This document shows, in pieces, positions 7,913 through 16,832 of a DNA stretch of 64,000 bases. The position numbers and the translations under genes were made by a program. The stretch is taken from contig JAWKMU010000003.1 in assembly GCA_041392065.1 (NCBI GenBank), forward strand, positions 124,001 to 188,000. The letters are read 5' to 3'. The DNA is from CAJQLB01 sp041392065 (GTDB lineage: Bacteria; Bacteroidota; Bacteroidia; Flavobacteriales; Flavobacteriaceae). Within the stretch, counting starts at the first letter, position 1; every line of letters begins with the position of its first letter. A model generated the notes under the pieces. That model ran no database searches, was not told the origin of the DNA, and was given only the letters and a program-made list of their open reading frames with translations.

Positions 7913-9118
7913 ATGATGAAATATTTTAGTAGCGTAATAGTTCTTCTTTCATTACTCTCATGCAACAAAAAATATGAAGGGAATTGGACTTCAGATTATT
8001 TTAAAGAAACCATTGAAACTCCTAAAAGTATTGTAATCAATAAGGACTCTATTTTATTTAATTATTGGGCTTTTAATCACTATCATAAATACCCTTTAAA
8101 AATTCAAAGAGATGAATTATGGTTCAATGGATGGAGAGTTAAAGCTGAAATTTTAGATGATACTTTGTCATTAAACAATATAAACTATTATATAAAACAC
8201 GAGAATGACAGCATTTTAAAAAGATGGTTTGGGAATCCCATTGTTAATATAAAGCTATCTGAAAACCTTGTGGGTTTATATAATAAAAAAATATTTTCTA
8301 ATGAAAACTTACGGATTTACTATCTTTTTTATGGCAAAAGAATTGATAATAATGAATTTAATCTGCAATTAAATGATAGATATGCAGACATTAATGATAT
8401 CCCAGAATTTCTTTCAATTGGTCATGAAAAAAGGCATCAAAATTTTCCTATTTCAATCTTGTTCATTGATGAATATACAAAATTAAATGATGTAGAAAAA
8501 CTGTTTCGTGAACATCAAAAGGTTAACTCTTTAAAAATTGAATTAATAAATAATATCAATTTAAGCTATTTAGATTCTTTAGGTTTTTACTATGAATATG
8601 AATCTCTTTCGAAAAAACTTCCTCCAATATTCGAAAATGACAATTACTCTCCAAATAAATCAAGTGAACAGATTTCACCTCCACCTCCATATCTTTCCCC
8701 TCCTTTATTTGAAGATGATAGTTCTAATATCAGCTACTTTATTTTAAAAGATAATTCATTCTTTCATAATAAAATTCGTATTGATGATTCAGAATTTTCA
8801 TTGCAAGTAGAAAAAGCAATTATTGATAGTAATATAATTATTAGTCTATTTGATTTAAAGTCAAATTATAAAAGCTTTCTAAAAATGAATGGTATTATTA
8901 ATGGTGTCTATAACAAAAAGAGAAATGATTTAGCTTTGAAAAAGTTTAATAAAAACTTCTCAGAGCTCGATAATGAACAAGGCAGCGAAATCATAATAGA
9001 AATTATGATGAAACACATTTGGAGTTATTCATTACCACATTATCAACATCTAACAAATAAAGACAACTATTTTTTCGGTTTAAAAGTAAAACCTATTGAT
9101 TCGCTTTTGCCTGACTAA
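7913..9118 (+). CDS. Hypothetical lipoprotein, about 400 aa
   Basis: No family recognised. I prefer the ATG at 7913 (or 7916) over an upstream GTG at 7889, because a short basic start, hydrophobic stretch and SPII lipobox (LLSLLSC) then follow directly. The mature protein is rich in Asn, Asp, Ile and Lys, and has a Pro-rich patch (ISPPPPYLSPP) near residue 258 splitting an N-terminal beta-rich part from a C-terminal part. It shares the upstream region holding the DtxR-type palindrome, so metal control is possible but unproven. Its stop overlaps that of the convergent djlA-like gene (9115-9118). It is very AT-rich even for this window. Confidence 0.7.
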   Translation: MMKYFSSVIVLLSLLSCNKKYEGNWTSDYFKETIETPKSIVINKDSILFNYWAFNHYHKYPLKIQRDELWFNGWRVKAEILDDTLSLNNINYYIKHENDSILKRWFGNPIVNIKLSENLVGLYNKKIFSNENLRIYYLFYGKRIDNNEFNLQLNDRYADINDIPEFLSIGHEKRHQNFPISILFIDEYTKLNDVEKLFREHQKVNSLKIELINNINLSYLDSLGFYYEYESLSKKLPPIFENDNYSPNKSSEQISPPPPYLSPPLFEDDSSNISYFILKDNSFFHNKIRIDDSEFSLQVEKAIIDSNIIISLFDLKSNYKSFLKMNGIINGVYNKKRNDLALKKFNKNFSELDNEQGSEIIIEIMMKHIWSYSLPHYQHLTNKDNYFFGLKVKPIDSLLPD

Positions 9119-9897
9119 AACCCTTTCTCCTTTTGCAATTGTTCATACGCTTCTTGCACTTGTCTGAATTTCTCGGCAGCACCTTTTTGATGTTCTTCAC
9201 CTAAGTGTATTACTTTATCAGGATGGTATTTTTTTGCCATTTTTCTGTAAGCAGCTTTAATCTCATCAACTGTAGCAGATTTATCAATTTCCAATATTTT
9301 ATAAGCATTGTCTCTACTGTTATAAAACATGGCTTTAATACTTTCAAAATCTTTAGAGCTAATGCCTAAATAACCTGAAATAGTATAAATCTGTTTGATT
9401 TCGTTTTCGGTAACATGAGTATCAGCTTTTGCAATTCCGAATAAAAAATGAAGTAATTGTAAACGCGAAGGATGATCCATCATTTGTTGTATTTGCATAC
9501 AAACTTGTCGTGTAGAAATGTTTTGCTTACTAATGCTTTTAAACAATTTGAAAGCATGATTAGCACGCTCTTTACCATACATATTTGTAAACTGTTGACG
9601 TACAAAATCCAATTCGCGTTGGTCTTGATTATCATCTGCCTTAATGATAATTGAAGCAAGGATTAATAAACTCACTTCAAAATCGCCTGACTGTGTTTTA
9701 GGACGTTCACGAGGCTCATAGTTTGGATAGGTTCTATAATTTGGTCTTCTCGTAGTTTGTCTTTCTCCTAATAATGGTCTGTTGTTGCCATTTGCCATAG
9801 CATCAACAATGCTTCCTAATGCCAATCCTATTATAGCTCCTATTGGTCCTCCAAACGACCAACCTAAAGAAGCTCCAATCCATTTTGATACGCTCAT
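9115..9897 (-). CDS. DjlA-like co-chaperone: TerB-type domain plus C-terminal J-domain
   Basis: 260 aa. Residues 1-35 form a Gly-rich hydrophobic segment (WSFGGPIGAIIGLALGSIVD), probably a membrane anchor or glycine-zipper hairpin. A TerB/DjlA-type helical domain spans about 70-180, and a J-domain about 193-260 with the HPD motif at residues 225-227. Proteins of this layout recruit DnaK at the inner membrane; E. coli DjlA is the model. It is transcribed convergently to the lipoprotein gene, with overlapping stop codons. Confidence 0.85.
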   Translation of the reverse strand: MSVSKWIGASLGWSFGGPIGAIIGLALGSIVDAMANGNNRPLLGERQTTRRPNYRTYPNYEPRERPKTQSGDFEVSLLILASIIIKADDNQDQRELDFVRQQFTNMYGKERANHAFKLFKSISKQNISTRQVCMQIQQMMDHPSRLQLLHFLFGIAKADTHVTENEIKQIYTISGYLGISSKDFESIKAMFYNSRDNAYKILEIDKSATVDEIKAAYRKMAKKYHPDKVIHLGEEHQKGAAEKFRQVQEAYEQLQKEKGF

Positions 9898-9973
9898 GTA
9901 AGGTATAGATTTTAATTATGACCAAATATACTATTTGTTAGTAGATTGCATCAAGAATTTGTTACACAATTGG

Positions 9974-9981
9974 TATCTTTG
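9974..9981 (+). promoter_or_regulatory. Bacteroidetes -7 box for the bacilliredoxin gene
   Basis: TATCTTTG, 33 nt upstream of the ATG at 10015. No TTG is found at 19-21 nt spacing. Confidence 0.45.
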
Positions 9982-10014
9982 CAGTCAAAATTAATAATTC
10001 TTAAAATTAAAAAT

Positions 10015-10425
10015 ATGTATCCAGCAGAATTAGTAAAACCAATGCGTGAAGACCTTACCAAAGTAGGTTTTGAAGAATTACATACTGTTGAAGCGGTTGA
10101 AGCTGCTATGGCAAAAGAAGGAACAACCTTAGTGGTTGTAAACTCTGTTTGTGGTTGTGCTGCTGCCAATGCACGTCCAGGAGCCAGAATGAGTTTACAA
10201 AATGCTAAACGTCCAGATCATTTAGTGACAGTTTTTGCAGGTGTTGATAGAGAAGCAACTGATAAAGCACGAGAATTTATGATTCCTTTTCCACCAAGTT
10301 CGCCAAGTATGGCTTTGTTTAAAGATGGTGAATTGGTTCACATGTTAGAGCGTCATCATATTGAAGGTCGTCCTGCTGAATTAATTGCAGATAACCTTGT
10401 TGATGCTTACAACACGCATTGTTAG
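10015..10425 (+). CDS. Bacilliredoxin (BrxA/BrxB, YphP/YqiW family)
   Basis: 136 aa, the usual length for the family, starting at MYPAELVKP; a longer in-frame extension from 9946 would run through the promoter and is unlikely. The CGC active site is C46-G47-C48 in SVCGCAAANARPG, and the conserved FPPSSPSMALF segment follows. These thioredoxin-fold proteins remove bacillithiol from protein thiols in organisms that make it. The gene stands alone and ends before a hairpin and a rho-independent terminator. Confidence 0.92.
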   Translation: MYPAELVKPMREDLTKVGFEELHTVEAVEAAMAKEGTTLVVVNSVCGCAAANARPGARMSLQNAKRPDHLVTVFAGVDREATDKAREFMIPFPPSSPSMALFKDGELVHMLERHHIEGRPAELIADNLVDAYNTHC

Positions 10426-10439
10426 GCCTCTCTCCCTAG

Positions 10440-10462
10440 CCCTCTCTCCAATGGAAAGAGGG
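10440..10462. repeat. Short GC-rich hairpin after the bacilliredoxin gene
   Basis: CCCTCTCTCC and GGAAAGAGGG form a 10-bp stem with one mismatch and a 3-nt loop. It is much more GC-rich than its surroundings, like a small dispersed intergenic repeat. It lies just ahead of the terminator. Confidence 0.45.
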
Positions 10463-10475
10463 AATTAAAAAAATT

Positions 10476-10502
10476 AAACCACGAAAATTTCGTGGTTTTT
10501 TT
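10476..10502 (+). terminator. Rho-independent terminator of the bacilliredoxin gene
   Basis: AAACCACGAAA and TTTCGTGGTTT form an 11-bp inverted repeat followed by a run of T. The T-run overlaps the -33 box of the next promoter. Confidence 0.85.
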
Positions 10503-10530
10503 GTGCATTTTGGTCATTAAATTACCTTTA
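10501..10530 (+). promoter_or_regulatory. Bacteroidetes promoter for plsC, nearly leaderless
   Basis: TTG at 10501-10503, a 19-nt spacer, then TACCTTTA at 10523-10530 (one mismatch to TAnnTTTG). The ATG at 10535 is only 5 nt downstream, so the transcript would start at or next to the start codon. Confidence 0.5.
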
Positions 10531-10534
10531 CAAT

Positions 10535-11275
10535 ATGATTAAAATTCTGGCATATCCTTTAACCGTTTTATATTTTATTTGCTTCGGATTAACATTGGTG
10601 ATTTTTCATCCAATACAATGGTTTTGTTTTAATGTATTGGGTTACAAAGCTCACAAAATTTCGGTTGTTTGGTTGCAATTTTGGATCATGCGATGCTTAA
10701 ATATTTTAGGGACTCGTTTTTCATTCAGCAATCCTCACCAGATAAATACAAACCAGCCCCTAATTATTGTTGCGAACCATCAAAGCATGTATGATATTCC
10801 TCCTTTAATTTGGTATTTTAGAAAACATCATCCAAAATTTATAAGTAAAATAGAATTAGGTAAAGGCATACCAAGTGTGTCTTATAATTTACGACATGGA
10901 GGTTCTGTTTTAATTGATAGAAAAAAACCTGTTGAATCTATTAAGGCTATTGAAAATTTTGCTAAACGTATTGAGAAAAACAATTGGGCTGCTGTAATTT
11001 TTCCTGAAGGCACAAGAAGTAAAACAGGACAACCAAAACCATTTAAAACTAAAGGACTTGTTACGCTTTTTAATGAAATTCCTAATGCAGTTGTTATTCC
11101 TGTCACAATCAATGATTCATGGAAAACGTTGCGTTATGGAAAATTCCCAATGGGTTTAGGAGCTTATATAAAAATTAAAGCGCATCAACCTATTGCAATA
11201 CATTCTGAAAAACAGATCGACTTTATAAAACAGATTGAGGAAACCATAATAAATGATATCAATTATGACGAATAA
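10535..11275 (+). CDS. plsC: 1-acyl-sn-glycerol-3-phosphate acyltransferase (PlsC family)
   Basis: 246 aa with one or two N-terminal membrane segments and the acyltransferase motifs NHQSMYD (H-x4-D catalytic pair) and FPEGTRSKTG. It makes phosphatidic acid from lysophosphatidic acid, or acylates a related lipid such as an ornithine lipid precursor. A second PlsC-family gene lies at 52278-53009. Its end overlaps the HD-domain gene by 11 bp, so plsC, the HD protein and the GNAT protein form one operon. Confidence 0.9.
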   Translation: MIKILAYPLTVLYFICFGLTLVIFHPIQWFCFNVLGYKAHKISVVWLQFWIMRCLNILGTRFSFSNPHQINTNQPLIIVANHQSMYDIPPLIWYFRKHHPKFISKIELGKGIPSVSYNLRHGGSVLIDRKKPVESIKAIENFAKRIEKNNWAAVIFPEGTRSKTGQPKPFKTKGLVTLFNEIPNAVVIPVTINDSWKTLRYGKFPMGLGAYIKIKAHQPIAIHSEKQIDFIKQIEETIINDINYDE

Positions 11276-11921
11276 TAACATCATAGACGCAACAAAAAAT
11301 TACGTTCGAGCTACTTTAAAAAATGCCGAAGGTGGTCATGATTGGTTTCATACGTTAAGAGTTTATAATAATGCCTTACTGATTTCTAAAGGAGAAAAAG
11401 TTGATGAATTTGTAGTTTCTTTAGGAGCTTTACTACATGATATTGCAGATAGCAAATTTCATGATGGTGACGATACGATTGGTCCAAAAATGGCAAGGGA
11501 ATTTTTGTTTAAGCACAATGTTGATAGTTTGGTAATTGAGCACGTCATTAACATTATTGAAAACATATCCTTCAACAAATCTTTAGAAAAAGGTGAAAAC
11601 TTTACCTCTTCAGAATTGAGTGTTGTTCAAGATGCTGATAGATTGGATGCTATTGGTGCCATTGGTATAGCACGTTGTTTTAATTATGGTGGATTTAAAA
11701 ATAGAAAACTCTTTGATCCATCCATTAAACCAAATTTGAACATGACCAAAGAGGAATATAAAAAATCTACAGCACCAACTATAAATCATTTTTATGAAAA
11801 ATTACTTCTGCTTTCAGATAAAATGAATACTAAAACTGGAAAGCTAATCGCTAAACAAAGGCATCAGTTTATGGAGCAATATTTAGATCAATTTTATGCT
11901 GAATGGGATGGAGAACGATAA
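11265..11921 (+). CDS. HD-domain phosphohydrolase (YedJ-like)
   Basis: 218 aa from the ATG at 11265; an ATG at 11253 would add four residues but sits deeper in plsC. The HD signature is clear: HDWFHTLRVYNNA supplies the first His, LLHDIADSKFHD supplies the HD pair, and VVQDADRLDAIGAIGIAR the final Asp. These metal-dependent enzymes hydrolyse phosphate esters, probably of a nucleotide; substrate unknown. It overlaps both neighbours, which implies translational coupling. Confidence 0.88.
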   Translation: MTNNNIIDATKNYVRATLKNAEGGHDWFHTLRVYNNALLISKGEKVDEFVVSLGALLHDIADSKFHDGDDTIGPKMAREFLFKHNVDSLVIEHVINIIENISFNKSLEKGENFTSSELSVVQDADRLDAIGAIGIARCFNYGGFKNRKLFDPSIKPNLNMTKEEYKKSTAPTINHFYEKLLLLSDKMNTKTGKLIAKQRHQFMEQYLDQFYAEWDGER

Positions 11922-12363
11922 GTTTACTTTTAAAATAGTTGAAGGAATACCTTCTGAAGATCTACTTGAAGATATCATTTCTCTTTACACATCCATTTTT
12001 GAGGATTACAAATTGAATTTTTTTATAGAACGAATCAATCAAAAAGAAGATTTAATAATTGTGCTTTGTTATGACCAAAATCAACTCGTAGGTTTTAAAA
12101 TTGGTTATCGTTATAGCATCACAACCTTTTATAGTTGGGTTGGAGGTGTTTTGTTAGAACAAAGAAACAACGGCATTGCTAAACAACTGGCTCAATTACA
12201 AGAGCAAAAAGTTAAAGAAAAAGGATACTTAAAAATAAGAACCAAATCCATGAATCGTTTTAAACCTATGATGATCTTAAACTTAAAAAATGGGTTTGAT
12301 ATTAAAAGTGTATATACTAATGATGTTGGTCAAACTAAGATAGTGTTTGAAAAAAATTTATAA
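11908..12363 (+). CDS. GNAT-family N-acetyltransferase
   Basis: 151 aa from the ATG at 11908 (an ATG at 11896 is also possible), overlapping the HD gene by 14 bp. The acetyl-CoA binding region appears as GGVLLEQRNNGIAKQLAQLQ (a variant of R/Q-x-x-G-x-G/A), preceded by a beta-strand with QLVGFKIGY. Substrate unknown. It is the last gene of the operon and is followed by a dispersed repeat rather than a clear terminator. Confidence 0.8.
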   Translation: MENDKFTFKIVEGIPSEDLLEDIISLYTSIFEDYKLNFFIERINQKEDLIIVLCYDQNQLVGFKIGYRYSITTFYSWVGGVLLEQRNNGIAKQLAQLQEQKVKEKGYLKIRTKSMNRFKPMMILNLKNGFDIKSVYTNDVGQTKIVFEKNL

Positions 12364-12469
12364 TGTCACTTCGAGTGAAATTCTGAAAGAATTTATTATC
12401 GAGAAGTCTTAGTTTTCTAACTTTTCTTGTTTTCGATAAATCAAATAAAAATTTGACACTCAAACTGAC
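12364..12469. repeat. Dispersed intergenic palindromic repeat (TGTCACTTCGAGTG type)
   Basis: The left end GTCACTTCGAGTG (from 12365) and the right end CACTCAAACTGAC (12457-12469) are imperfect inverted copies; the interior has smaller inverted repeats. It fills the convergent gap between the GNAT and radical SAM genes and resembles the TGTCATT-ended elements at 44362 and 57068. Confidence 0.6.
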
Positions 12470-12484
12470 GAAAAGTTTTACTTT

Positions 12485-13558
12485 CTAAAATAACCTCATC
12501 TGACCATCCTTATACTGTTCATGAAGTGCTGTATTTAATCTTGGCATTTGTTTTTCTTTAAAGTATTTATGTCTTGCCAAGTGTACTAAATCGTTTATTT
12601 GTTTGGCTATTTGTCCTTCGCCTCGCATTCTAACACCAAAACGACTTTCGTTTAAAGTGCCTCCATGACAATTTTTAATTTGATGCAATACTTTATCTGC
12701 TTTATCTGGTAATGTTTTACGAATCCAATCTGTAAAAATTTCTCCAATAGCTCCATTTAATCTTACAATAGTATGTGCAATACTCAAAGCTCCAGCTTCT
12801 GAAACTGCTTTTGCCATTGGTAATATTTCATGACTGTTAATTGATGGAATAATTGGTGCAAGCATCGCATTTACTGGAATTCCGTTTTGGGACAATTCTT
12901 CAACCGTTTCTATACGTTTTTTAATGGTTGCCGTTCTAGGTTCTAAAACTCGTCTAGTTTCTTCAGATAAAGATGTAATAGATATGTTTACACCAACAAG
13001 GTTGTCTTTTGCTAATTGTTTTAGAATATCTAAGTCTCTTAAAATCAAAGCGTTTTTAGTGATGATACCAACAGGATGTTTGTACTTTAAAAACACTTCC
13101 AAACATTGCCTTGTAATTTTAAATTGCTTTTCGGCTGGTTGGTAACAATCCGTATTCCCAGACAACACGATGGCTTGAGCTTTCCAGCTTTTCTTTTTAA
13201 GTAATTCCTCCAATAATTTTGGAGCCTCTTTTTTTATTAAAATACGTCTTTCAAAATCGAGACCTGCGCTAAAACCCCAAAACTCATGACTGTTTCTCGC
13301 ATAGCAGTACACACAACCATGTTCGCAGCCTTGATAAGGATTCATGGAGAACATCATACCAACATCTGGACTTGTTATTTTATTCACTATGGTTTTAGGA
13401 AACACAGGAAGGTAGAGTGTTTTGTTTTTGTCTGGTTGTTCGCCTTCTTTATGGCAAAATTCCAGAAAATCGTCACGCTGTTCGTGGCTTAATTGGAAGA
13501 AACGATTAGGTACATTTAATTGTGCACCACGTCCTTTTACAATAGACTTGGAGTTCAT
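12485..13558 (-). CDS. PA0069-family radical SAM protein (SplB-like)
   Basis: 357 aa from the ATG at 13558; an ATG at 13594 would add 12 residues without family support (GRGAQLNVPNRF is the usual start). The radical SAM cluster is the CxxxCxxC in GCEHGCVYCYARNSHEFWG, followed by LSGNTDCYQPAEK and a TIM-barrel pattern, including the Rv2578c/PA0069-type GAIGEIFTDWI. These proteins resemble spore photoproduct lyase, but the reaction is unknown. It stands alone. Confidence 0.88.
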   Translation of the reverse strand: MNSKSIVKGRGAQLNVPNRFFQLSHEQRDDFLEFCHKEGEQPDKNKTLYLPVFPKTIVNKITSPDVGMMFSMNPYQGCEHGCVYCYARNSHEFWGFSAGLDFERRILIKKEAPKLLEELLKKKSWKAQAIVLSGNTDCYQPAEKQFKITRQCLEVFLKYKHPVGIITKNALILRDLDILKQLAKDNLVGVNISITSLSEETRRVLEPRTATIKKRIETVEELSQNGIPVNAMLAPIIPSINSHEILPMAKAVSEAGALSIAHTIVRLNGAIGEIFTDWIRKTLPDKADKVLHQIKNCHGGTLNESRFGVRMRGEGQIAKQINDLVHLARHKYFKEKQMPRLNTALHEQYKDGQMRLF

Positions 13559-13659
13559 AATATTAAAAAATTGAGTGGATAATTTAAGTAGCACTCTAAG
13601 TTAATTAATATTATAACTGGAAAGTGTTAAAGGAATTTTGGGTTATTAACAATGAGGCT

Positions 13660-16600
13660 CTATTGATTAATAAACTTATCAAACGTCACTTTTGGGTTAC
13701 AGTCATCAAGTTTCACAACTTTTACGGTTTGTAATTCATTTGGTAAACCATAGTTTTTGTAAACTGTGTATTTTAGATAGGTTGGGTTGATGGAGTTGGT
13801 GTCGCTGGTTAGACTTTCAATATTAATGAGCCATTCTCCAACTTCTGCATCATCAATAATGTATTCTTCAATGGCATAACCATTATTAATTTCATCCATC
13901 ATACGTGCTTGATTTTCTAATTGTGTATGTGACCATCTATAAAACTTTTTCAATGGGTTTACAAATTGAAGTTCAAATTCTGAACGAGGTTCGTTCCACT
14001 CAAACACAATACGTTGATCATACTTAAACTTAGCGTTTAAATAATCTGACGGAATCCCAGTAACATCAACCTTGGTTCTGTTGTGAGCTAAAAATCTAGA
14101 GAACTCATTGGCAATAACCTGTTCTATATAACTAAAATCAACACCTTCAATACTGTTGCTCAACATCAACTTATACAACTGCATTGCTTTATCATAAGCT
14201 TTAGTTTTTTCATAAATCTGAGCTAAATTCCTATGTGACTGAGCATCTGTTGGTCTTAACTCTGCAATACGCTCATAAATGTATTTGGCTTGTTCATAGT
14301 ATTTTAATTCATCAAGCTTATAAGCAAGTGATAATAATGCTTTTGGGTTGTTGTAGGCAAGCTCTGCGATGTTTGACAGCACATTGTAAGCAAAATCTTT
14401 ATCCCATTTTTCAAAATACTCAGAGGCTTCAATAAGGTATGTGGTTGACAAAACATCTATTTGTTTCCTTTGACGATAATAGATATTTTTAGCTTCCTCA
14501 AAAGTAGTTGAAGCTTGAAGCTGTTGCGTGTATGTTGAAGGTTCTTTATGATCTCCAAAAAACAAAATACCTTCATCTAAATAATCGTTGCCTTGGGCTA
14601 ATGCTGAAGGCTGATTAATTGGTTTTTTTGTTTCAGAAAGTGCAGTCGCATTGGTTCTAATTTCAATAGCTCCATAAGCTCCCATTGCGCCATATCTATT
14701 GGTGCCAACAACTGATTTGATAGCTTTAATGCTAACAATAGTTTGTAAATCAATTGGTGGTAACTTGTCTAAGCCATCTCCTTGTGAATACAACACATCA
14801 TCAATTACGATTACAGGATTTGGGTCTATTGAAGCATTTCCTGCTCCACCTGCAGTAGCAAATGTGTTAACTAAAAAACTATATCTTTTTCTATCACCAA
14901 TTCCTGTAATCATAACTCCTGGTAATTTGGCAACCAATTGGTCTAATGTTTGGTGTGATGCACTTATATCTTTACTGGTAATTTCGCTTGTAGAATAGGC
15001 AACCGAGTTTACATCTTTTTTACCATAAGGTGTCAGCACAATTTTCTTTTTTGCTTTAGCTCTTAACAAAACTTCGTCTAAAAGCTGTCCATCTGGTTTT
15101 AGGTTAATGTCTATATTTTGCTTGTTACTCACTAAAACTTCTTTTGGAAGCATGCCTAAGGCACTTACTTCTAATATATCATCTTCCGAAGCTTGTATAT
15201 TATAATTCCCTTCTGCATCTGAAATGGTCTGTACATAAGTGTTCTTAACATTGATTTTTGCGCCTTGAATAATCAAGGAGTCACTAGTGACCTTGCCATA
15301 AATGGTGTTGGACACTTTGGTGTCCTCGTTAGTATAAATTATTTCGTCGTCTATCTCATTAAACATAAAATTTAATGCATCTTTTCTACTAGTTTGCAGT
15401 AAATCTATAAAATGACCTTCTCCATAATTAGCCTGTTTTTGCAATAGTTCCTTATTGGCATTTGCAGATGTATTGATGTAAAAAGCTGGTACATAGACCA
15501 CCTGTTTTAAAGGTTTAAATTGTGAGTTGCCATCTGTAAATACTAAAATGGCTTTTGCATCAAACGTGTTTTCTTCTAAAATATCTGAGTAGCTTGTGGC
15601 TCCATCATAATTAGAGTTTCTTAAAAAGGACACTAAATCATCACTCTTTCCACTTGAGATGTCAAATACTTTACGCTCTGAAATTTTAGAGCTAAATGTT
15701 ATAACCTCAACATTTGTGGTTTTTACCTTCTTTAAATAATCCTCAAGCAACTCTAGCTCACTATCAATTGCTCTATTTCCCATAGATAAAGAAGTGTCCC
15801 AATATAAAGTGATACGTTCTGGCAATGCTCTCTCAATATCTTTTTCATTGTTTTTCTTGTCTGGATATGATGTTTTTAAACTGAAAGCCATGAGCTCTTC
15901 ATCATAACGTTTCCAAGCATCTTGACTGAGATGACGTGTGTATGCAGTACCATTATATCTAGAAGTTGCCACTTCAAAATCTACATAAGTACCATACACT
16001 TTAATGAGTTCTATGGACACAATAATATTGTCGCTAACTATGATGTTATATGGTTTTAAGTCAATAATTTCCTCGCCAAAAGGTTTGAAAATGGTATGCA
16101 AAATATTTTCCTTAACTATATTTTTTCCTGGCATTCCATTAACTTCATCGTAGATGTTTACACGTATTTTAATGCTACCAGAATTGTTTTTTACAATCTG
16201 AAAACGCAAATCCTCTAATCTAGAGTTCTTATGTTTGATGTTTATTTTTGTTGCAATTTCTCCGCCTAATGCTTCTTTATTGAGCCAATAACCTCTAGAA
16301 TTCTCTTTAGTTTTAGATGAGCCTACAATGAGATCTTTGCGTTTATCATTGCCAAGAACAATTTCATCTAGACTGTAAGGCTCTGGTTTTAAGTATATTT
16401 TATTGTTTTTTACAAGCTGAGCATAAAACTCAGAAGCTTTTAGTTTTATGGTCTGGTAACCAATTGAGCTAATTTGTAATAAATCATCCAAACTTATTTT
16501 TGCAGAACTATAACTTAAATAAAAATAACCGCCTTCATCACTTACTGTTCCTACTGCTTTTTCAACAAAACCAATATTTACATAAGCTAAGGACTGTTTG

Positions 16601-16704
16601 GTTTCACTATCGTAAATATAGCCTGTTATTGTAATATCGTTTTGTGAAGATAGTATAATAGGACTAACTGCTAAAAAGCATAGTAGGATAATAGCTTTTT
16701 TCAT
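13660..16704 (-). CDS. Mosaic secreted protein: carboxypeptidase-regulatory, VWA, TonB plug and TPR domains, no beta-barrel
   Basis: 1014 aa with a signal peptide (about 1-20). Domain order: a carboxypeptidase-regulatory-like domain (about 25-110); a beta-rich part (125-275); a VWA domain (about 297-450) with a full MIDAS, D303-x-S305-x-S307 in DTSLSMG, the Thr in DGATSYSD, and VFTDG; a second carboxypeptidase-regulatory-like domain (475-545); a TonB-receptor plug domain (about 570-685; VIVIDDVLY, GAMGAYGAIEIRT); then TPR repeats (about 780-870) and a C-terminal beta-rich part. No outer-membrane barrel follows the plug, so it cannot be a classical TonB-dependent receptor. A role as a metal-dependent adhesion or docking module of a larger envelope complex is inference. 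Confidence 0.8.
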   Translation of the reverse strand: MKKAIILLCFLAVSPIILSSQNDITITGYIYDSETKQSLAYVNIGFVEKAVGTVSDEGGYFYLSYSSAKISLDDLLQISSIGYQTIKLKASEFYAQLVKNNKIYLKPEPYSLDEIVLGNDKRKDLIVGSSKTKENSRGYWLNKEALGGEIATKINIKHKNSRLEDLRFQIVKNNSGSIKIRVNIYDEVNGMPGKNIVKENILHTIFKPFGEEIIDLKPYNIIVSDNIIVSIELIKVYGTYVDFEVATSRYNGTAYTRHLSQDAWKRYDEELMAFSLKTSYPDKKNNEKDIERALPERITLYWDTSLSMGNRAIDSELELLEDYLKKVKTTNVEVITFSSKISERKVFDISSGKSDDLVSFLRNSNYDGATSYSDILEENTFDAKAILVFTDGNSQFKPLKQVVYVPAFYINTSANANKELLQKQANYGEGHFIDLLQTSRKDALNFMFNEIDDEIIYTNEDTKVSNTIYGKVTSDSLIIQGAKINVKNTYVQTISDAEGNYNIQASEDDILEVSALGMLPKEVLVSNKQNIDINLKPDGQLLDEVLLRAKAKKKIVLTPYGKKDVNSVAYSTSEITSKDISASHQTLDQLVAKLPGVMITGIGDRKRYSFLVNTFATAGGAGNASIDPNPVIVIDDVLYSQGDGLDKLPPIDLQTIVSIKAIKSVVGTNRYGAMGAYGAIEIRTNATALSETKKPINQPSALAQGNDYLDEGILFFGDHKEPSTYTQQLQASTTFEEAKNIYYRQRKQIDVLSTTYLIEASEYFEKWDKDFAYNVLSNIAELAYNNPKALLSLAYKLDELKYYEQAKYIYERIAELRPTDAQSHRNLAQIYEKTKAYDKAMQLYKLMLSNSIEGVDFSYIEQVIANEFSRFLAHNRTKVDVTGIPSDYLNAKFKYDQRIVFEWNEPRSEFELQFVNPLKKFYRWSHTQLENQARMMDEINNGYAIEEYIIDDAEVGEWLINIESLTSDTNSINPTYLKYTVYKNYGLPNELQTVKVVKLDDCNPKVTFDKFINQ

Positions 16705-16832
16705 AATTGGTTGATTTTGTAATAATTATTCCACAAGAATCATACCTAAATATACCTAAAAGCCACTATAAAACAGAGAAAAATATCTCTATATTCATGA
16801 AAGCAAACACATTTTAATATAATTCTAACTTA

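Noticed and set aside
7913..9118. Weak resemblance of a segment near residue 180 of the lipoprotein to ExbD-like periplasmic domains
   Set aside because: It rests on a short stretch around FIDEYTKLNDVEKLF, without the ExbD membrane helix or the usual ExbB/TonB neighbours.
13660..16704. Calling this a TonB-dependent receptor
   Set aside because: The plug is followed by TPRs and a short beta-rich end, with no room for a barrel, and an upstream VWA domain is foreign to such receptors.
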